From Paludibacteraceae bacterium (lineage in GTDB: Bacteria; Bacteroidota; Bacteroidia; Bacteroidales; Paludibacteraceae): a stretch of DNA of 56,883 nt. Under the pieces are notes generated by a model that saw nothing but the letters and a program-made list of their open reading frames with translations, ran no database searches and was not told the origin of the DNA. A program made the translations under genes and the position numbers. Location: contig JAKSKV010000019.1 of NCBI GenBank assembly GCA_024401555.1, positions 1-56,883 on the forward strand. The letters are read 5' to 3'. Of this stretch, positions 40,865-48,984 are shown in pieces. Position 1 is the stretch's first letter, and each line of letters starts with the position of its first letter.

Positions 40865-41500
40865 CTACTTGATTACGAGCTTGGCACGGTTGTAGTATAT
40901 CTTGTACCTTTGGACGAGTGCGGCATTAGGGAGAGCGCCATTTATCACCTTACGGATGGCACGGATAACATCGTCACCACTGCCACGGTCTGCGAGGGTG
41001 TTGCACTTGTGTGACGAGAAATAATGGCAGGCAGAACGGACAGCGCCTTTAGGTTTCGCAAGGAGTTCTGGCTCCTTCTCCACATCATAGCCGCACCACT
41101 TAGAGTAGTCACGATAGTTGGCGCGGAAGGTATATTGGATAAGACCACGACCACGGAAACGCCATCCGTCACCACTTGCCTCGTCACCATTCAGATAGCG
41201 GTTGGCATAGACGCGGTTGGCAATCTGCTGAGGGTGATATTCATAAGAACGTGCGAGCGCGAGCGTAGGGAAATACTTTGGGAAAGTAGTCATCAATCCC
41301 TTGGCACTGTAGTTGAGGTTCTCTTCCACTTGTGTAAGTTCGTCACTTTCTATTGCTACGTTAGCAAGGAAATGGCAGATTCGCTCACGGGTAGTGATAC
41401 CGCACTCCTGCATGTGAGTGTTGATGTAAGACAGGTAGCGATCCACGTATTTAATGCCACGAGGCATAATGTCAAGGATTTGTTTTCGTGTCAGTTGCAT
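40865..41500 (-). CDS. Endolysin, GH19 chitinase/lysozyme-like
   Basis: 211 residues. Cleaves peptidoglycan at the end of infection. GH19 features: HFLANVAIESDELTQVEENL (about 43-62, with the catalytic Glu in AIES), NYSAKGLMTTFPKYF, ANRYLNGDEASGDGWRF, then RGRGLIQYTFRANYRDYS (the conserved RGRGxxQxTxxxNY segment). No signal peptide, so it depends on the holin encoded upstream in the same direction (42855-43307). Confidence 0.93.
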   Translation of the reverse strand: MQLTRKQILDIMPRGIKYVDRYLSYINTHMQECGITTRERICHFLANVAIESDELTQVEENLNYSAKGLMTTFPKYFPTLALARSYEYHPQQIANRVYANRYLNGDEASGDGWRFRGRGLIQYTFRANYRDYSKWCGYDVEKEPELLAKPKGAVRSACHYFSSHKCNTLADRGSGDDVIRAIRKVINGALPNAALVQRYKIYYNRAKLVIK

Positions 41501-41558
41501 AATTTATTATTTTAGTGGTTTTAGTTAATTTATTACTTGTAATAATATAAGACAATGA

Positions 41559-41681
41559 AGCAATATGGCTGAGTCATATTGAACAGAGACAGCCATATTG
41601 AACAGAGACGGGAACGGGAACGACAACAGAGGCGGCGAGGGGGACCTGCCGAAATCGGCAAGGAACGGAGGCAATGGGAGG
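41559..41681 (+). repeat. Hairpin-module array 17
   Basis: Type 1 (CAATATGGCTGAGTCATATTG, one wobble), a half copy, and type 3 (TGCCGAAATCGGCA). Confidence 0.75.
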
Positions 41682-42200
41682 CTACGCTTTCTTAGTGCGC
41701 AGACGGGCAGTAGGGATGTGAACCATTTCGTTCCAGATGTCATCTTTGTAGTCGCCTGAAGGCTGGAACAAGAGAGTGTGATTGACGAGCTGGTAAGGTT
41801 TGCCACTATCAACAGGAGAAACGACAGGATGATAGCCAGTAAGGCAGATACGACCTTTCTCACCTTCGAGGATGAGCATCTGGGATGACTCTGTGATGGC
41901 AACAGAGATTACCTCCTGTACCGAAGGTATTTCCGATACGGATTTAGAGCAGGAACCAGCAAGGAGTCTGACAGAGCCATACCAATTCCGCTTGCACCCG
42001 TAGGATATATATGATGCAATGGGAGTATTGATGACAGGGGCAATGACCGTCACGTCAGACTTGCCTACAAGACAAGACACGGAACGGAATACATTCTCAA
42101 GGGTAACGTCGCCATTGGTATGATAAGGCACTACCCTACCCTTGTTCTTGGCGACTAATTCAGGAAACTGCTTATGACAGCAGCAATTTTCGATGATCAT
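41682..42200 (-). CDS. Hypothetical protein, 172 residues
   Basis: From ATG complement 42200 (MIIENCCCHKQFPELVAK). Beta-rich; contains GKSDVTVIAPVINTPIASYI and ESSQMLILEGEKGRICLTGY. Lies between endolysin and holin blocks, so it may belong to the lysis or late unit. No family recognised. Confidence 0.65.
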   Translation of the reverse strand: MIIENCCCHKQFPELVAKNKGRVVPYHTNGDVTLENVFRSVSCLVGKSDVTVIAPVINTPIASYISYGCKRNWYGSVRLLAGSCSKSVSEIPSVQEVISVAITESSQMLILEGEKGRICLTGYHPVVSPVDSGKPYQLVNHTLLFQPSGDYKDDIWNEMVHIPTARLRTKKA

Positions 42201-42224
42201 AGATGACGATGTTTTAGGAGAAGG

Positions 42225-42305
42225 CAAAGAAGCTGAGCTTCTTTGAACATGAGAATCTTGCCAAACTCGGCAGGAACGGGAAAGTGACCTTTCCCGAGCG
42301 AGGGC
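42225..42305 (+). repeat. Hairpin-module array 18
   Basis: Type 1 (AAGAAGCTGAGCTTCTT), type 3 variant (TTGCCAAACTCGGCA) and type 4 (GGGAAAGTGACCTTTCCC). Confidence 0.75.
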
Positions 42306-42319
42306 ACAAGACAGCCCCC

Positions 42320-42862
42320 CTACTCTTCGATAGGCTTTAGGGTCTCAGGGTCAACAGGACGGAAATTGCCACGATTAAGACAACCTACTGGAAGAATCTG
42401 AGGTACGGAGAAACACACACCATGCCAACCGTTGAAACGCTCTTCCATGCCAACGATTGTCGCTTCATCAAGGAGAAGATCACGGAGCACATTTTTTTCA
42501 CGGCGCTGAGTTCGCAACCAGTCGCGAAACTCCAGGGCATAGACACGAAGCTGACGGCGAAGTTCCACTATCTGCTCATCATCCTGCTTCTGTGTCTTGT
42601 TCATATTGCCGTTGACCTTGCCGATGAAGTAAATGTCACGCATGCCAATCAGTTTGTTGTCGCGTTCAAATGTCTCGACCATATCACGGACGACGACGGC
42701 AGGAGAATGTGCAGTGTTGTAATTACGAACGAACTCATTGTCTTTCTCGAAATAAGCGACAGCATAGTATGCCTTTTCTGAGGATTTCTTTGCCTCTACA
42801 TCATGACAGAAGTCCTTATGAGCCACTGCAAAGTATTGTGTATAGTATTCAAGCTTATCCAT
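42320..42862 (-). CDS. Hypothetical protein, 180 residues
   Basis: Starts MDKLEYYTQYFAVAHKDFCH. Helical with an Arg/Gln-rich segment (VELRRQLRVYALEFRDWL) and a C-terminal VDPETLKPIEE. Its start overlaps the holin gene end by 8 nt, so it is in the lysis operon. Function unknown. Confidence 0.7.
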   Translation of the reverse strand: MDKLEYYTQYFAVAHKDFCHDVEAKKSSEKAYYAVAYFEKDNEFVRNYNTAHSPAVVVRDMVETFERDNKLIGMRDIYFIGKVNGNMNKTQKQDDEQIVELRRQLRVYALEFRDWLRTQRREKNVLRDLLLDEATIVGMEERFNGWHGVCFSVPQILPVGCLNRGNFRPVDPETLKPIEE

Positions 42863-43307
42863 TACCTTCCTCCTTGTTTACATATTCGCCGTTCTCTCCG
42901 AAATCCTTGAAGCGCTTTATCAGCTTGGTAGGAAGTATCGGATAGATGGCATTACTGTTTTCTACGATGGATATGGCTTCACGCACAATCATAAATACGC
43001 ATAGATACTGACTCATCCACTCTGTAGAACCGACAGGACGACCGCCTATAGTGTAGTTGGAAAGTACATTGCTAAGAATCATCAGTACAAGATACACGGT
43101 TATCTTTTTGGCAAAACCAGTCCAGAAATCTTCAGACGAGGCATCTTTGTACACGAAGTGCTTCACAAAGCCAAGGAAGGTGTCAACTACGATGAGCACC
43201 GCTATCCACTTAGCAAACTCCCAGTCGGAAATAAGATACTGCATGCAGTCTGTGACAATAGTTAATGGTACAGATGCCAACGCTGCTACGAATACGCTTT
43301 TAATCAT
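42855..43307 (-). CDS. Holin, phage_holin_4/toxin-secretion type
   Basis: 150 residues. Three to four membrane segments: about 4-24, 33-52 (AKWIAVLIVVDTFLGFVKHF), 68-88 (ITVYLVLMILSNVLSNY) and 98-115. The WxxVLIVVDTFLGFVKHFVYKD and late FKDFGEN pattern fit the Cp-1/Bacteroidetes holin 4 family. Forms membrane lesions that let the endolysin act. First gene of the lysis unit with a promoter at 43348-43355. Confidence 0.88.
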   Translation of the reverse strand: MIKSVFVAALASVPLTIVTDCMQYLISDWEFAKWIAVLIVVDTFLGFVKHFVYKDASSEDFWTGFAKKITVYLVLMILSNVLSNYTIGGRPVGSTEWMSQYLCVFMIVREAISIVENSNAIYPILPTKLIKRFKDFGENGEYVNKEEGNG

Positions 43308-43347
43308 GATTCATAAAAAGATAATAAAGGGTGAAACAATTTGATGG

Positions 43348-43355
43348 CAAAGGTA
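43348..43355 (-). promoter_or_regulatory. Promoter -7 element for lysis operon
   Basis: TACCTTTG, 41 nt before the holin ATG. Confidence 0.6.
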
Positions 43356-43408
43356 GGAAAAAGGGATGAGGACGGTGTAACAGAGGGAGGGTAAGGAAAC
43401 GATAGGCA

Positions 43409-43484
43409 AGCAATATGGCTGAACCATATTGAACGGAGGGGGCGGAGAAAAGCCTTGCCGAAATCGGCAAGGAACAAGGGCGAT
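43409..43484 (+). repeat. Hairpin-module array 19
   Basis: Type 1 (CAATATGGCTGAACCATATTG) and type 3 (CTTGCCGAAATCGGCAAG). Lies between the divergent lysis and partition units. Confidence 0.75.
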
Positions 43485-43495
43485 AGGATTTTCAT

Positions 43496-43620
43496 AAATT
43501 AGTTAATTTAATAATTTACTAATTTATTAATTTATTAATTTATTAAAAGTAAAAATTAGTTAAATTGTTAAAGTTTTTAACTTAATAATTTTGCTAATTG
43601 AAATATATTATTTAATTTTG
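43496..43620. promoter_or_regulatory. AT-rich repeats and promoter upstream of parA (candidate centromere)
   Basis: Tandem ATTTATTA and TTAGTTAA-type repeats at 43499-43570. A promoter has -33 TTTG (43590-43593) and -7 TAATTTTG (43613-43620), 19 nt apart, matching Bacteroidetes spacing. Similar AT-rich repeats (TAGTTAATTTA, CTAATTGAAATAT) recur at 44470-44600 between the two partition genes. Probable binding sites for the RHH partition protein. Confidence 0.55.
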
Positions 43621-43687
43621 CACCCGAAAGAGTAAATGATAATAAACATCTGAAATCAGAAGAATATACGAGAAAGTGACAGAATGA

Positions 43688-43722
43688 TGCAAGCTGATGC
43701 TTGCAGAACTGTGGCTGATAGA
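43688..43722 (+). repeat. Hairpin module 20
   Basis: GCAAGCTGATGCTTGC followed by AGAACTGTGGCTG in the parA leader; a type-1 module. Confidence 0.65.
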
Positions 43723-43816
43723 GTAAATAATTTATTTCTTTTGCTAAAGTAATAAATTAACTAATTAGCTACAGATAATAATATATGAATCTTAATAAAT
43801 TAACAAAATTACTATT

Positions 43817-44446
43817 ATGGGAAAAATCATCGTCTTTAGCAATCTGAAGGGCGGTTGCGGCAAGAGTACGCTATGCTGCCACTTCGCACATTATCTCGTG
43901 AAGAAGAACCAGCAGGTTTGCGTGTTGGATGCCGACACTTCACAGAACATCTATAATATGCGCCAGCGTGAGATTAGCGCAGAGCCGGACACGGAAGAAC
44001 CTTGGAAGGTATGGCAGCTTGCAGGCACAGGTAATATCAAGGCAATCATGGAGAGAGCAAAGGAAATGGATGGGTATGTGCTGATAGACTGTCCTGGTAC
44101 ACTCAGCGACAAGAACCTCCTTACAGTGTTCCAGTATGCCGATGTAGCGGTTGTGCCATTCCGATATGATGACCTTGTGGTGGATAGTACGATAAGCTTC
44201 TCCAAGGTGCTGAAGAACGAGGTTCCAGAGATTAAGATCATCTATGTACCGAATATCATCCGTCTGGCAGTGAAATATCCATTGGAGGCTCAGGCTACGG
44301 ATATGTTCTCACATGTGGGGATTGTAACCTATCGTATCACCGATGCAGTGGCAGTGCAACGCATATCATCGCTTCATGGGCAGGATGAGCAGCAGGAGAA
44401 TGCGACTGGTGGAGCGTTTAACAGTATATACGAGGTGGTGAGGTGA
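43817..44446 (+). CDS. parA: ParA-type partition ATPase
   Basis: 209 residues. Deviant Walker A KGGCGKST (11-18), Walker B-like YVLIDCPGT (about 88-96), and the DADTSQN switch (about 39-45). Short ParA without N-terminal DNA-binding domain, typical of type Ib plasmid partition. Drives segregation of the plasmid prophage with the RHH protein encoded next. Leader is AT-rich and contains the probable centromere. Confidence 0.92.
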   Translation: MGKIIVFSNLKGGCGKSTLCCHFAHYLVKKNQQVCVLDADTSQNIYNMRQREISAEPDTEEPWKVWQLAGTGNIKAIMERAKEMDGYVLIDCPGTLSDKNLLTVFQYADVAVVPFRYDDLVVDSTISFSKVLKNEVPEIKIIYVPNIIRLAVKYPLEAQATDMFSHVGIVTYRITDAVAVQRISSLHGQDEQQENATGGAFNSIYEVVR

Positions 44447-44599
44447 GTACGAACACGGGAAATAATGGGACAGAAATAACTAAAATAATAAAATAGCTAA
44501 AATAATAAAATATTAAATTAGCGAATTTACTAAATAAATAAATTAGTTAATTTAAGTATTTATTCATTTTAATAATTTAAGGATTTAACTAATTGAAAT

Positions 44600-44932
44600 A
44601 TGGGAAAGAAAACGACATTTACGGGATTTGATGATCTCATGAACAACCCGAAGGATAGTGCAGCACTCTCTACGGATGCACTCAAGGGCAATGAACCAGC
44701 TAAACAGCAGAAAGCAACGAAGGGTGCTGCTGCCGGATGCAAGATAGGGCATACACGCCACACCTACGTGATGCCAGAGACGATGATAAGCAAACTGAAG
44801 GCTATAAGTGGCTATCTTGGCAAGTCTGAGGTGAACATCGTACTTGAAATGCTGGAAGAGGGCATCGAGAAGTACGAAAAGAAATACGGCAAGCAAATTT
44901 CTGACATCACGCGAGGCAGGGTAGGGGAGTGA
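44600..44932 (+). CDS. Ribbon-helix-helix partition protein (ParB-like role)
   Basis: 110 residues. Disordered basic N-terminal half, then a C-terminal RHH fold: RHTYVMPETMISKLKAISGY, LGKSEVNIVLEMLEEGIEKY. Size and position after parA match ParG/ParB-type centromere-binding proteins of type Ib systems. Likely binds the AT-rich repeats on either side of parA and represses the operon. Confidence 0.8.
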   Translation: MGKKTTFTGFDDLMNNPKDSAALSTDALKGNEPAKQQKATKGAAAGCKIGHTRHTYVMPETMISKLKAISGYLGKSEVNIVLEMLEEGIEKYEKKYGKQISDITRGRVGE

Positions 44933-44939
44933 CCAAGCA

Positions 44940-45012
44940 AACAATATGGCTGACCATATTGAACTGGGAACAGAAAGGACCGAAGGAGAACCTTCGGGAA
45001 CGGTGGCTGAGA
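44940..45012 (+). repeat. Hairpin-module array 21
   Basis: Type 1 (CAATATGGCTGACCATATTG, loop shortened), type 2 (CCGAAGG-AGAA-CCTTCGG) and a linker, just before the origin. Confidence 0.75.
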
Positions 45013-45040
45013 ACTTACTACCGTATAAGGCAAGATTAGT

Positions 45041-45450
45041 AAGTACGCGGATTTCTTCCCATAGACCCTAAAAAAAAGAGGAAAAATACGCGGATTTCTT
45101 CCCCTCAATGAACAGACAAGCGAGGTAAGTACGCGGATTTCTTCCCCTTAAAAAATGATAAAGCACTGACATATAGAAAGATAACACGATAAATAAATTT
45201 GCTAAATAATAAAACAAACAAACATTATATATATAATATTATTCTTAATATAAGAAAATTAATGATAATTTGTTTTATTTATATATATATTTAGTGTTTT
45301 ATAGAAGTGTTATGTATCAATGAGTTACGAGTTTTGAGGGGAAGAAATACGCGCACTTTTCCCTTAAAAAAAAGATACTTAGGGGAAGAAAACCACGTAC
45401 TTTCCCCTTAAAAAATGACACCCAGGGGAAGAAAACCACGTATATTCCCC
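45041..45450 (+). other. Theta-type replication origin with iterons
   Basis: Three direct iterons (TACGCGGATTTCTTCCCC type) start at 45041, 45084 and 45127, exactly 43 nt apart. Three in opposite orientation (GGGGAAGAAA-(A/T)(A/C)CGCG/CACG type) start at 45338, 45382 and 45425, 44 and 43 nt apart. Between them, 45185-45300 is very AT-rich (TATATATAATATTATT), a likely unwinding element. The inverted set reaches the rep start region and may autoregulate rep. Spacing equals about four DNA turns, so Rep dimers would sit on one face. Confidence 0.88.
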
Positions 45451-45467
45451 TATAAACAATATATATT

Positions 45468-46655
45468 ATGGAAGATAACAACGAAAAGAATGCTATAAGA
45501 TGGATAAATACACCATTCTCTTATGCAATGCAGGGCAACAGGTATAACCTTTCGCAGCAGGCTCTTCTTCTGAAGGTTTCAAATGCTATACAGGAATACT
45601 TTCCATCGTTCTTTAGCTCGGAGCATAGCAGGAGCAAGCAAGACCCTCTATCTCTGCTTACTGATGAACAGATAGAGGCTGGCATACCACCTATAGAGGT
45701 GACGATGGCCGAACTGGGAATATACTCAGATACTGCAACAGCAAGGGAGGTTCTGAACAAGGCTTTGTCGCTCAAGGTATATAGGCAGGAGGTAGTCAAT
45801 GGAAAACTGACATATAAGGCATACAATGTTTTTTCCGAAAGCGAAATAGCAGAGGGTAGTACCACGGCATACATCAAAATAAATATGAATGTAGTAAAGG
45901 AAACATTCAAAATGAATAACGGATATATCACGCATCCTGATGACATCGCCCTACTTGCCAAGAACGAGAAAATGCCTATCCTTTACTTCATCCTTAAAAA
46001 GAAGATGAAGAACTGGGAGTTTAACAAGGTGAAGATAACACCGAAAGAATTGCGCAAAGACCTTGGCACTACGATTACTGATCAGGACACAGGAGAAGTG
46101 ACTGTACATTACCCACGATTCTCCAAACTCCGCAAATATGTGATAGATCCTACTCTCAAAGACCTTGAGCGCATGAAGAATGAAGGTAATATAGAATGCT
46201 GCTTTACCGTAGAGTATGATTACATGGGGAGGCGTGAAGTAGGCGACCCTACATACATCGTATTCCGAATAAAGACAGACGAGGCAGAAGAACTATCCTC
46301 TGTGGCCAAGACTACAGAGAGCAAGACTGCCGACGTCAATATGGGAACTACCGAAGCTCCAAAGGTAAAGCGTGGACGTTCATGGAGTCAACAGACCATA
46401 GACAATGCGTGGAGTTCTTTCCTTCTTCATTACACAGGTAGGGCAAAGGAGGCTTTTGAAAAGGTTACGAAATGCAACGGATATGACCGCTATCACCATA
46501 AGATACGTATAGAATACACTCAGGAGGTGCAGGGAATATTCTCCAGTCTTGGACTCACGGAAGAAGAAAAGCGCGATATATACGCACAACTCACCAAGCA
46601 TTTTAAGAGTGAGGTCGTGGGATTGCTAAGAGACCAACCTTCAATGTTTGCATAA
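45468..46655 (+). CDS. Plasmid replication initiator, Rep_3-like
   Basis: 395 residues. Two winged-helix-like halves of a Rep_3/RepB initiator: NLSQQALLLKVSNAIQEYFP (about 27-46), TMAELGIYSDTATAREVLNK, then ALLAKNEKMPILYFILKKKM (about 162-181) and ITPKELRKDLGT with RFSKLRKYVIDPTLKDLERM (about 221-240). Binds the iterons upstream to open the origin. A C-terminal extension of about 110 residues (KRGRSWSQQTIDNAWSSF onward) is not typical of Rep_3 and is unassigned. Directly follows the origin. Confidence 0.87.
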   Translation: MEDNNEKNAIRWINTPFSYAMQGNRYNLSQQALLLKVSNAIQEYFPSFFSSEHSRSKQDPLSLLTDEQIEAGIPPIEVTMAELGIYSDTATAREVLNKALSLKVYRQEVVNGKLTYKAYNVFSESEIAEGSTTAYIKINMNVVKETFKMNNGYITHPDDIALLAKNEKMPILYFILKKKMKNWEFNKVKITPKELRKDLGTTITDQDTGEVTVHYPRFSKLRKYVIDPTLKDLERMKNEGNIECCFTVEYDYMGRREVGDPTYIVFRIKTDEAEELSSVAKTTESKTADVNMGTTEAPKVKRGRSWSQQTIDNAWSSFLLHYTGRAKEAFEKVTKCNGYDRYHHKIRIEYTQEVQGIFSSLGLTEEEKRDIYAQLTKHFKSEVVGLLRDQPSMFA

Positions 46656-46667
46656 GACTCGCCAATA

Positions 46668-46815
46668 ATGGGAAAGTAACCTTTCCCAAACGGTGGCGAG
46701 AAGGTGACGGAAGGAACTTGCCGAAATCGGCAAGGAACGGAGGCAGGAAAAGGAACGACTGAAGGAGAACCTTCGGGAACGGTGGCTGGAAACCTTGCCA
46801 AGGACGATAAGGAAC
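46668..46815 (+). repeat. Hairpin-module array 22 (all of types 2, 3, 4)
   Basis: Type 4 (GGGAAAGTAACCTTTCCC), type 3 (CTTGCCGAAATCGGCAAG), type 2 variant (CTGAAGG-AGAA-CCTTCGG) and a degenerate type 3. The longest array. Confidence 0.85.
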
Positions 46816-46845
46816 AAGTATAGAGAGGGGGGAGCTCAAAAAAAA

Positions 46846-46876
46846 AAGGCTGTAACATAGGTTGCAGCCTTTTTTC
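46846..46876 (+). terminator. Terminator coupled to promoter
   Basis: GGCTGTAAC/GTTGCAGCC with A10 before and T6 after; the T-run leads straight into the promoter at 46878-46885. Confidence 0.7.
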
Positions 46877-46877
46877 G

Positions 46878-46885
46878 TACCTTTG
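46878..46885 (+). promoter_or_regulatory. Promoter -7 element (TACCTTTG)
   Basis: 40 nt before ATG 46925; drives the hypothetical protein at 46925-47446 and probably the spanin-like gene. Confidence 0.65.
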
Positions 46886-46924
46886 CCGCAGAAACTTAAA
46901 TACTATTTATCAAATATAACCACT

Positions 46925-47446
46925 ATGAAAGAAAGTAAATTCAATTACAGTTGTCCTGCGGACTCAAAAATAGGCGTTGCGCTCCAGGGCATCCTCACAC
47001 AGTGCAATGAGGCAAACAAGGCAGCAGAGGAATGGGCAAAGAAACACTTTGCGACCGAATACCTCGAATCAGGTATGCACATTGCGGGAGGTGTAGTATT
47101 CCTGTCATTCAACCATACTCCTGATGGCAGACTCTGGAAAAGTGTCACTGACCTTGGAGAGGGGGAATGGAATGAACCTAACGTGCCGGACGATTTCGAC
47201 CTCAAGGAGGCAAAAGAGCGACAGAAGAACGGCAAGCCACTGAGCGATGCCGAGAAACTCGAACTTGAACGACTGGCACTACCTACCGTTGATGGTGCGG
47301 TACTGCTTGGATTACTCAATGCTCAGACTCTGAGGACACGAAGGGTGCCTGCGTTCTTCCTTAAAGACGGGAAGTGGTGGATTAAGAGCTCATACCCACT
47401 GAATGCGGAGGGACTGACAGAAGAAAGCATTATGGCTGAGCCATAA
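46925..47446 (+). CDS. Hypothetical protein, 173 residues
   Basis: Starts at ATG 46925 (MKESKFNYSCPADSKIGV). N-terminal helix, HIAGGVVFLSFNHTPDGRLW core, Lys/Glu-rich linker, then a KDGKWWIKSSYPL segment. The last codons (SIMAEP, stop) are supplied by a type-1 hairpin module, so the original 3' end may have been altered. Function unknown. Confidence 0.72.
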   Translation: MKESKFNYSCPADSKIGVALQGILTQCNEANKAAEEWAKKHFATEYLESGMHIAGGVVFLSFNHTPDGRLWKSVTDLGEGEWNEPNVPDDFDLKEAKERQKNGKPLSDAEKLELERLALPTVDGAVLLGLLNAQTLRTRRVPAFFLKDGKWWIKSSYPLNAEGLTEESIMAEP

Positions 47447-47540
47447 TGAACGAGGACGGGAAGGACCGAGGGAGAACCCTCGGGAACAGTGGCTGGGAAC
47501 GGTGGCTGGGGATATGCTTTGCCGAACTCGGCAGGGGAAT
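47429..47540 (+). repeat. Hairpin-module array 23
   Basis: Type 1 (ATTATGGCTGAGCCATAAT) overlapping the gene end, type 2 (CCGAGGG-AGAA-CCCTCGG), two linkers and type 3 (TTTGCCGAACTCGGCA). Same orientation as copies among minus-strand genes. Confidence 0.8.
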
Positions 47541-47564
47541 GACAACCTTAAAAAAAGAAAAAAA

Positions 47565-48065
47565 ATGAGAAAGGTATTATTTTTACTTATAATGGGACTA
47601 TGCCTATGTTCCTGCCGAACGACAAAGACGGCAACCATAGACACACAGACAGAAACACACACGAGGGATTCCGTTGTGTGTGACAGTACATACGTTATTG
47701 TGCAGCATCAACAATCGGTGACTGACTCAGTAACCGTTGAGACCGTCATCGAGAAGACAACAGTAATCACGGTGGATCTTGACGGCAAGGAGATATACCG
47801 CGAGACCAACTGCAACACTACCACCAACCGTGACCGCTACCGAGGTGAGAAGCAGTCAGACAACAAGGAAACGACAAGCAACCACAAGGAAATCGTCAAT
47901 TCCACAGATAGCCTATATAAAGGTCACTGGGAGGAAACAGTGGTGTCAGAGAAGCCGAATATCTTCCAGCGCATCAAGAATGATATTGCTTACTTGGTGG
48001 CTTTTGTCGTAATTGTATTGATACTAAAAGCATGTATTGAGTATGGCAAGAAAAAAAGAAAATGA
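47565..48065 (+). CDS. Lipoprotein with C-terminal membrane helix, putative unimolecular spanin
   Basis: 166 residues from ATG 47565. N-terminal signal MRKVLFLLIMGLCLCSC with lipobox LCSC and lipidation Cys at 17. Central Thr/Val-rich periplasmic part with coiled-coil-poor beta character. C-terminal membrane helix (about 143-160, DIAYLVAFVVIVLILKAC) with a Lys-rich cytoplasmic end. An outer-membrane lipid anchor plus inner-membrane helix is the layout of a u-spanin that fuses the two membranes in lysis. It lies away from holin and endolysin, so a different envelope role is possible. Confidence 0.65.
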   Translation: MRKVLFLLIMGLCLCSCRTTKTATIDTQTETHTRDSVVCDSTYVIVQHQQSVTDSVTVETVIEKTTVITVDLDGKEIYRETNCNTTTNRDRYRGEKQSDNKETTSNHKEIVNSTDSLYKGHWEETVVSEKPNIFQRIKNDIAYLVAFVVIVLILKACIEYGKKKRK

Positions 48066-48351
48066 AATGATGGTGACTGATGGCACTGCGGCGAGTGCCG
48101 CTGCTACCACTCTTTTAGACTTCGTGGTTCCTCAGAAAGTGGATGCCTTCTACCGTGCCTATACCCCATGTGACTATGAGGATGAGACAACGGAGATCTT
48201 TACGGACTCCAGACTGAGGGAGTTCTTCAAGGCGTGGCCTTGCTCTCTCGGTGATCCGCTTGCGGAATATGTGTCGCTTCTTGCGGAGAGAGGGTTCGAG
48301 ATGAACGTGAGCGTGACGGGGGAAGTGGCGATTTTCGCGAGGGCACGATAA
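48043..48351 (+). CDS. Hypothetical protein, 102 residues
   Basis: From ATG 48043 (MARKKENEMMVTDGTAAS), overlapping the end of the previous gene by 23 nt. FVVPQKVDAFYRAYTPCD, then LREFFKAWPCSLGDPLAE. Ends at hairpin array 24. Function unknown. Confidence 0.65.
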   Translation: MARKKENEMMVTDGTAASAAATTLLDFVVPQKVDAFYRAYTPCDYEDETTEIFTDSRLREFFKAWPCSLGDPLAEYVSLLAERGFEMNVSVTGEVAIFARAR

Positions 48352-48412
48352 AGAGGCCTTGCCGAAATCGACAAGGAACGGGGGCTTTGCTGAACTCGGC
48401 AAGGGTGGGGTC
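48351..48412 (+). repeat. Hairpin-module array 24
   Basis: Two type-3 modules (CTTGCCGAAATCGACAAG with one wobble, TTTGCTGAACTCGGCAAG). It sits between convergent gene ends. Confidence 0.75.
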
Positions 48413-48932
48413 ATTCCTCCACTTCATAGAGGGCCATGCGCAGCTCTGCTATCTGCTGGGTAAGCATGGCGATGGATTGCATATACTCCTTGCGCATTAG
48501 TTCCATGCGCTGCTCATAATCCTTGCGAATGGCATCAAGGCGGTTCAGATACTGAAGCTCCGTGATGTCATTCTCTGTTTTGTGTTCCTTCTCTTTCTTC
48601 GTCACTGGCATGACGGATGGAATGCAGTCTTCGGCAACAAGACCGGCAATACCGCTGGTTGGTTCGGTCTGATCGTTGATGGAAGAATGATACAGACGAA
48701 GAACAGATTCCTCGTCATTGTCGAAGAACCATTTTTCTAGCGGAATGTCAAAGGTGTTGCACAAGCGAAGCAGAGACTCTATGGGCAAAGGATTATCACC
48801 ACGCTTCCATGATGCAAAACTACTCTTGTTGTGATTGCCCAGGGCATCAAGAATTTGGTCACGAGAGATAATGCCCCTGTTTGCCCTCTGCCATGCAGCG
48901 AGAAAACTATAATTAAAACGGTAATTCTTCAT
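48411..48932 (-). CDS. HTH regulator with C-terminal coiled coil, putative repressor
   Basis: 173 residues. N-terminal XRE-type helix-turn-helix (about 20-70: ISRDQILDALGNHNKSSFAS, then LPIESLLRLCNTFDIPLEKW). C-terminal long coiled coil (about 120-170) for oligomerisation. Divergent from 49083 with operator-like repeats between, the usual layout of a phage lysogeny switch. The only clear XRE-type regulator in the window. Confidence 0.82.
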   Translation of the reverse strand: MKNYRFNYSFLAAWQRANRGIISRDQILDALGNHNKSSFASWKRGDNPLPIESLLRLCNTFDIPLEKWFFDNDEESVLRLYHSSINDQTEPTSGIAGLVAEDCIPSVMPVTKKEKEHKTENDITELQYLNRLDAIRKDYEQRMELMRKEYMQSIAMLTQQIAELRMALYEVEE

Positions 48933-48984
48933 CTTTCATCCTCCTTTTGTATTAATTTTACTAATGATAGGTACATTTTTCGTA

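Noticed and set aside
45041-45445. Regularly spaced repeats (43-44 nt) as a CRISPR array
   Set aside because: Only three repeats in each orientation, spacers AT-rich and similar to each other, no cas genes, and a rep gene follows; iterons fit better.
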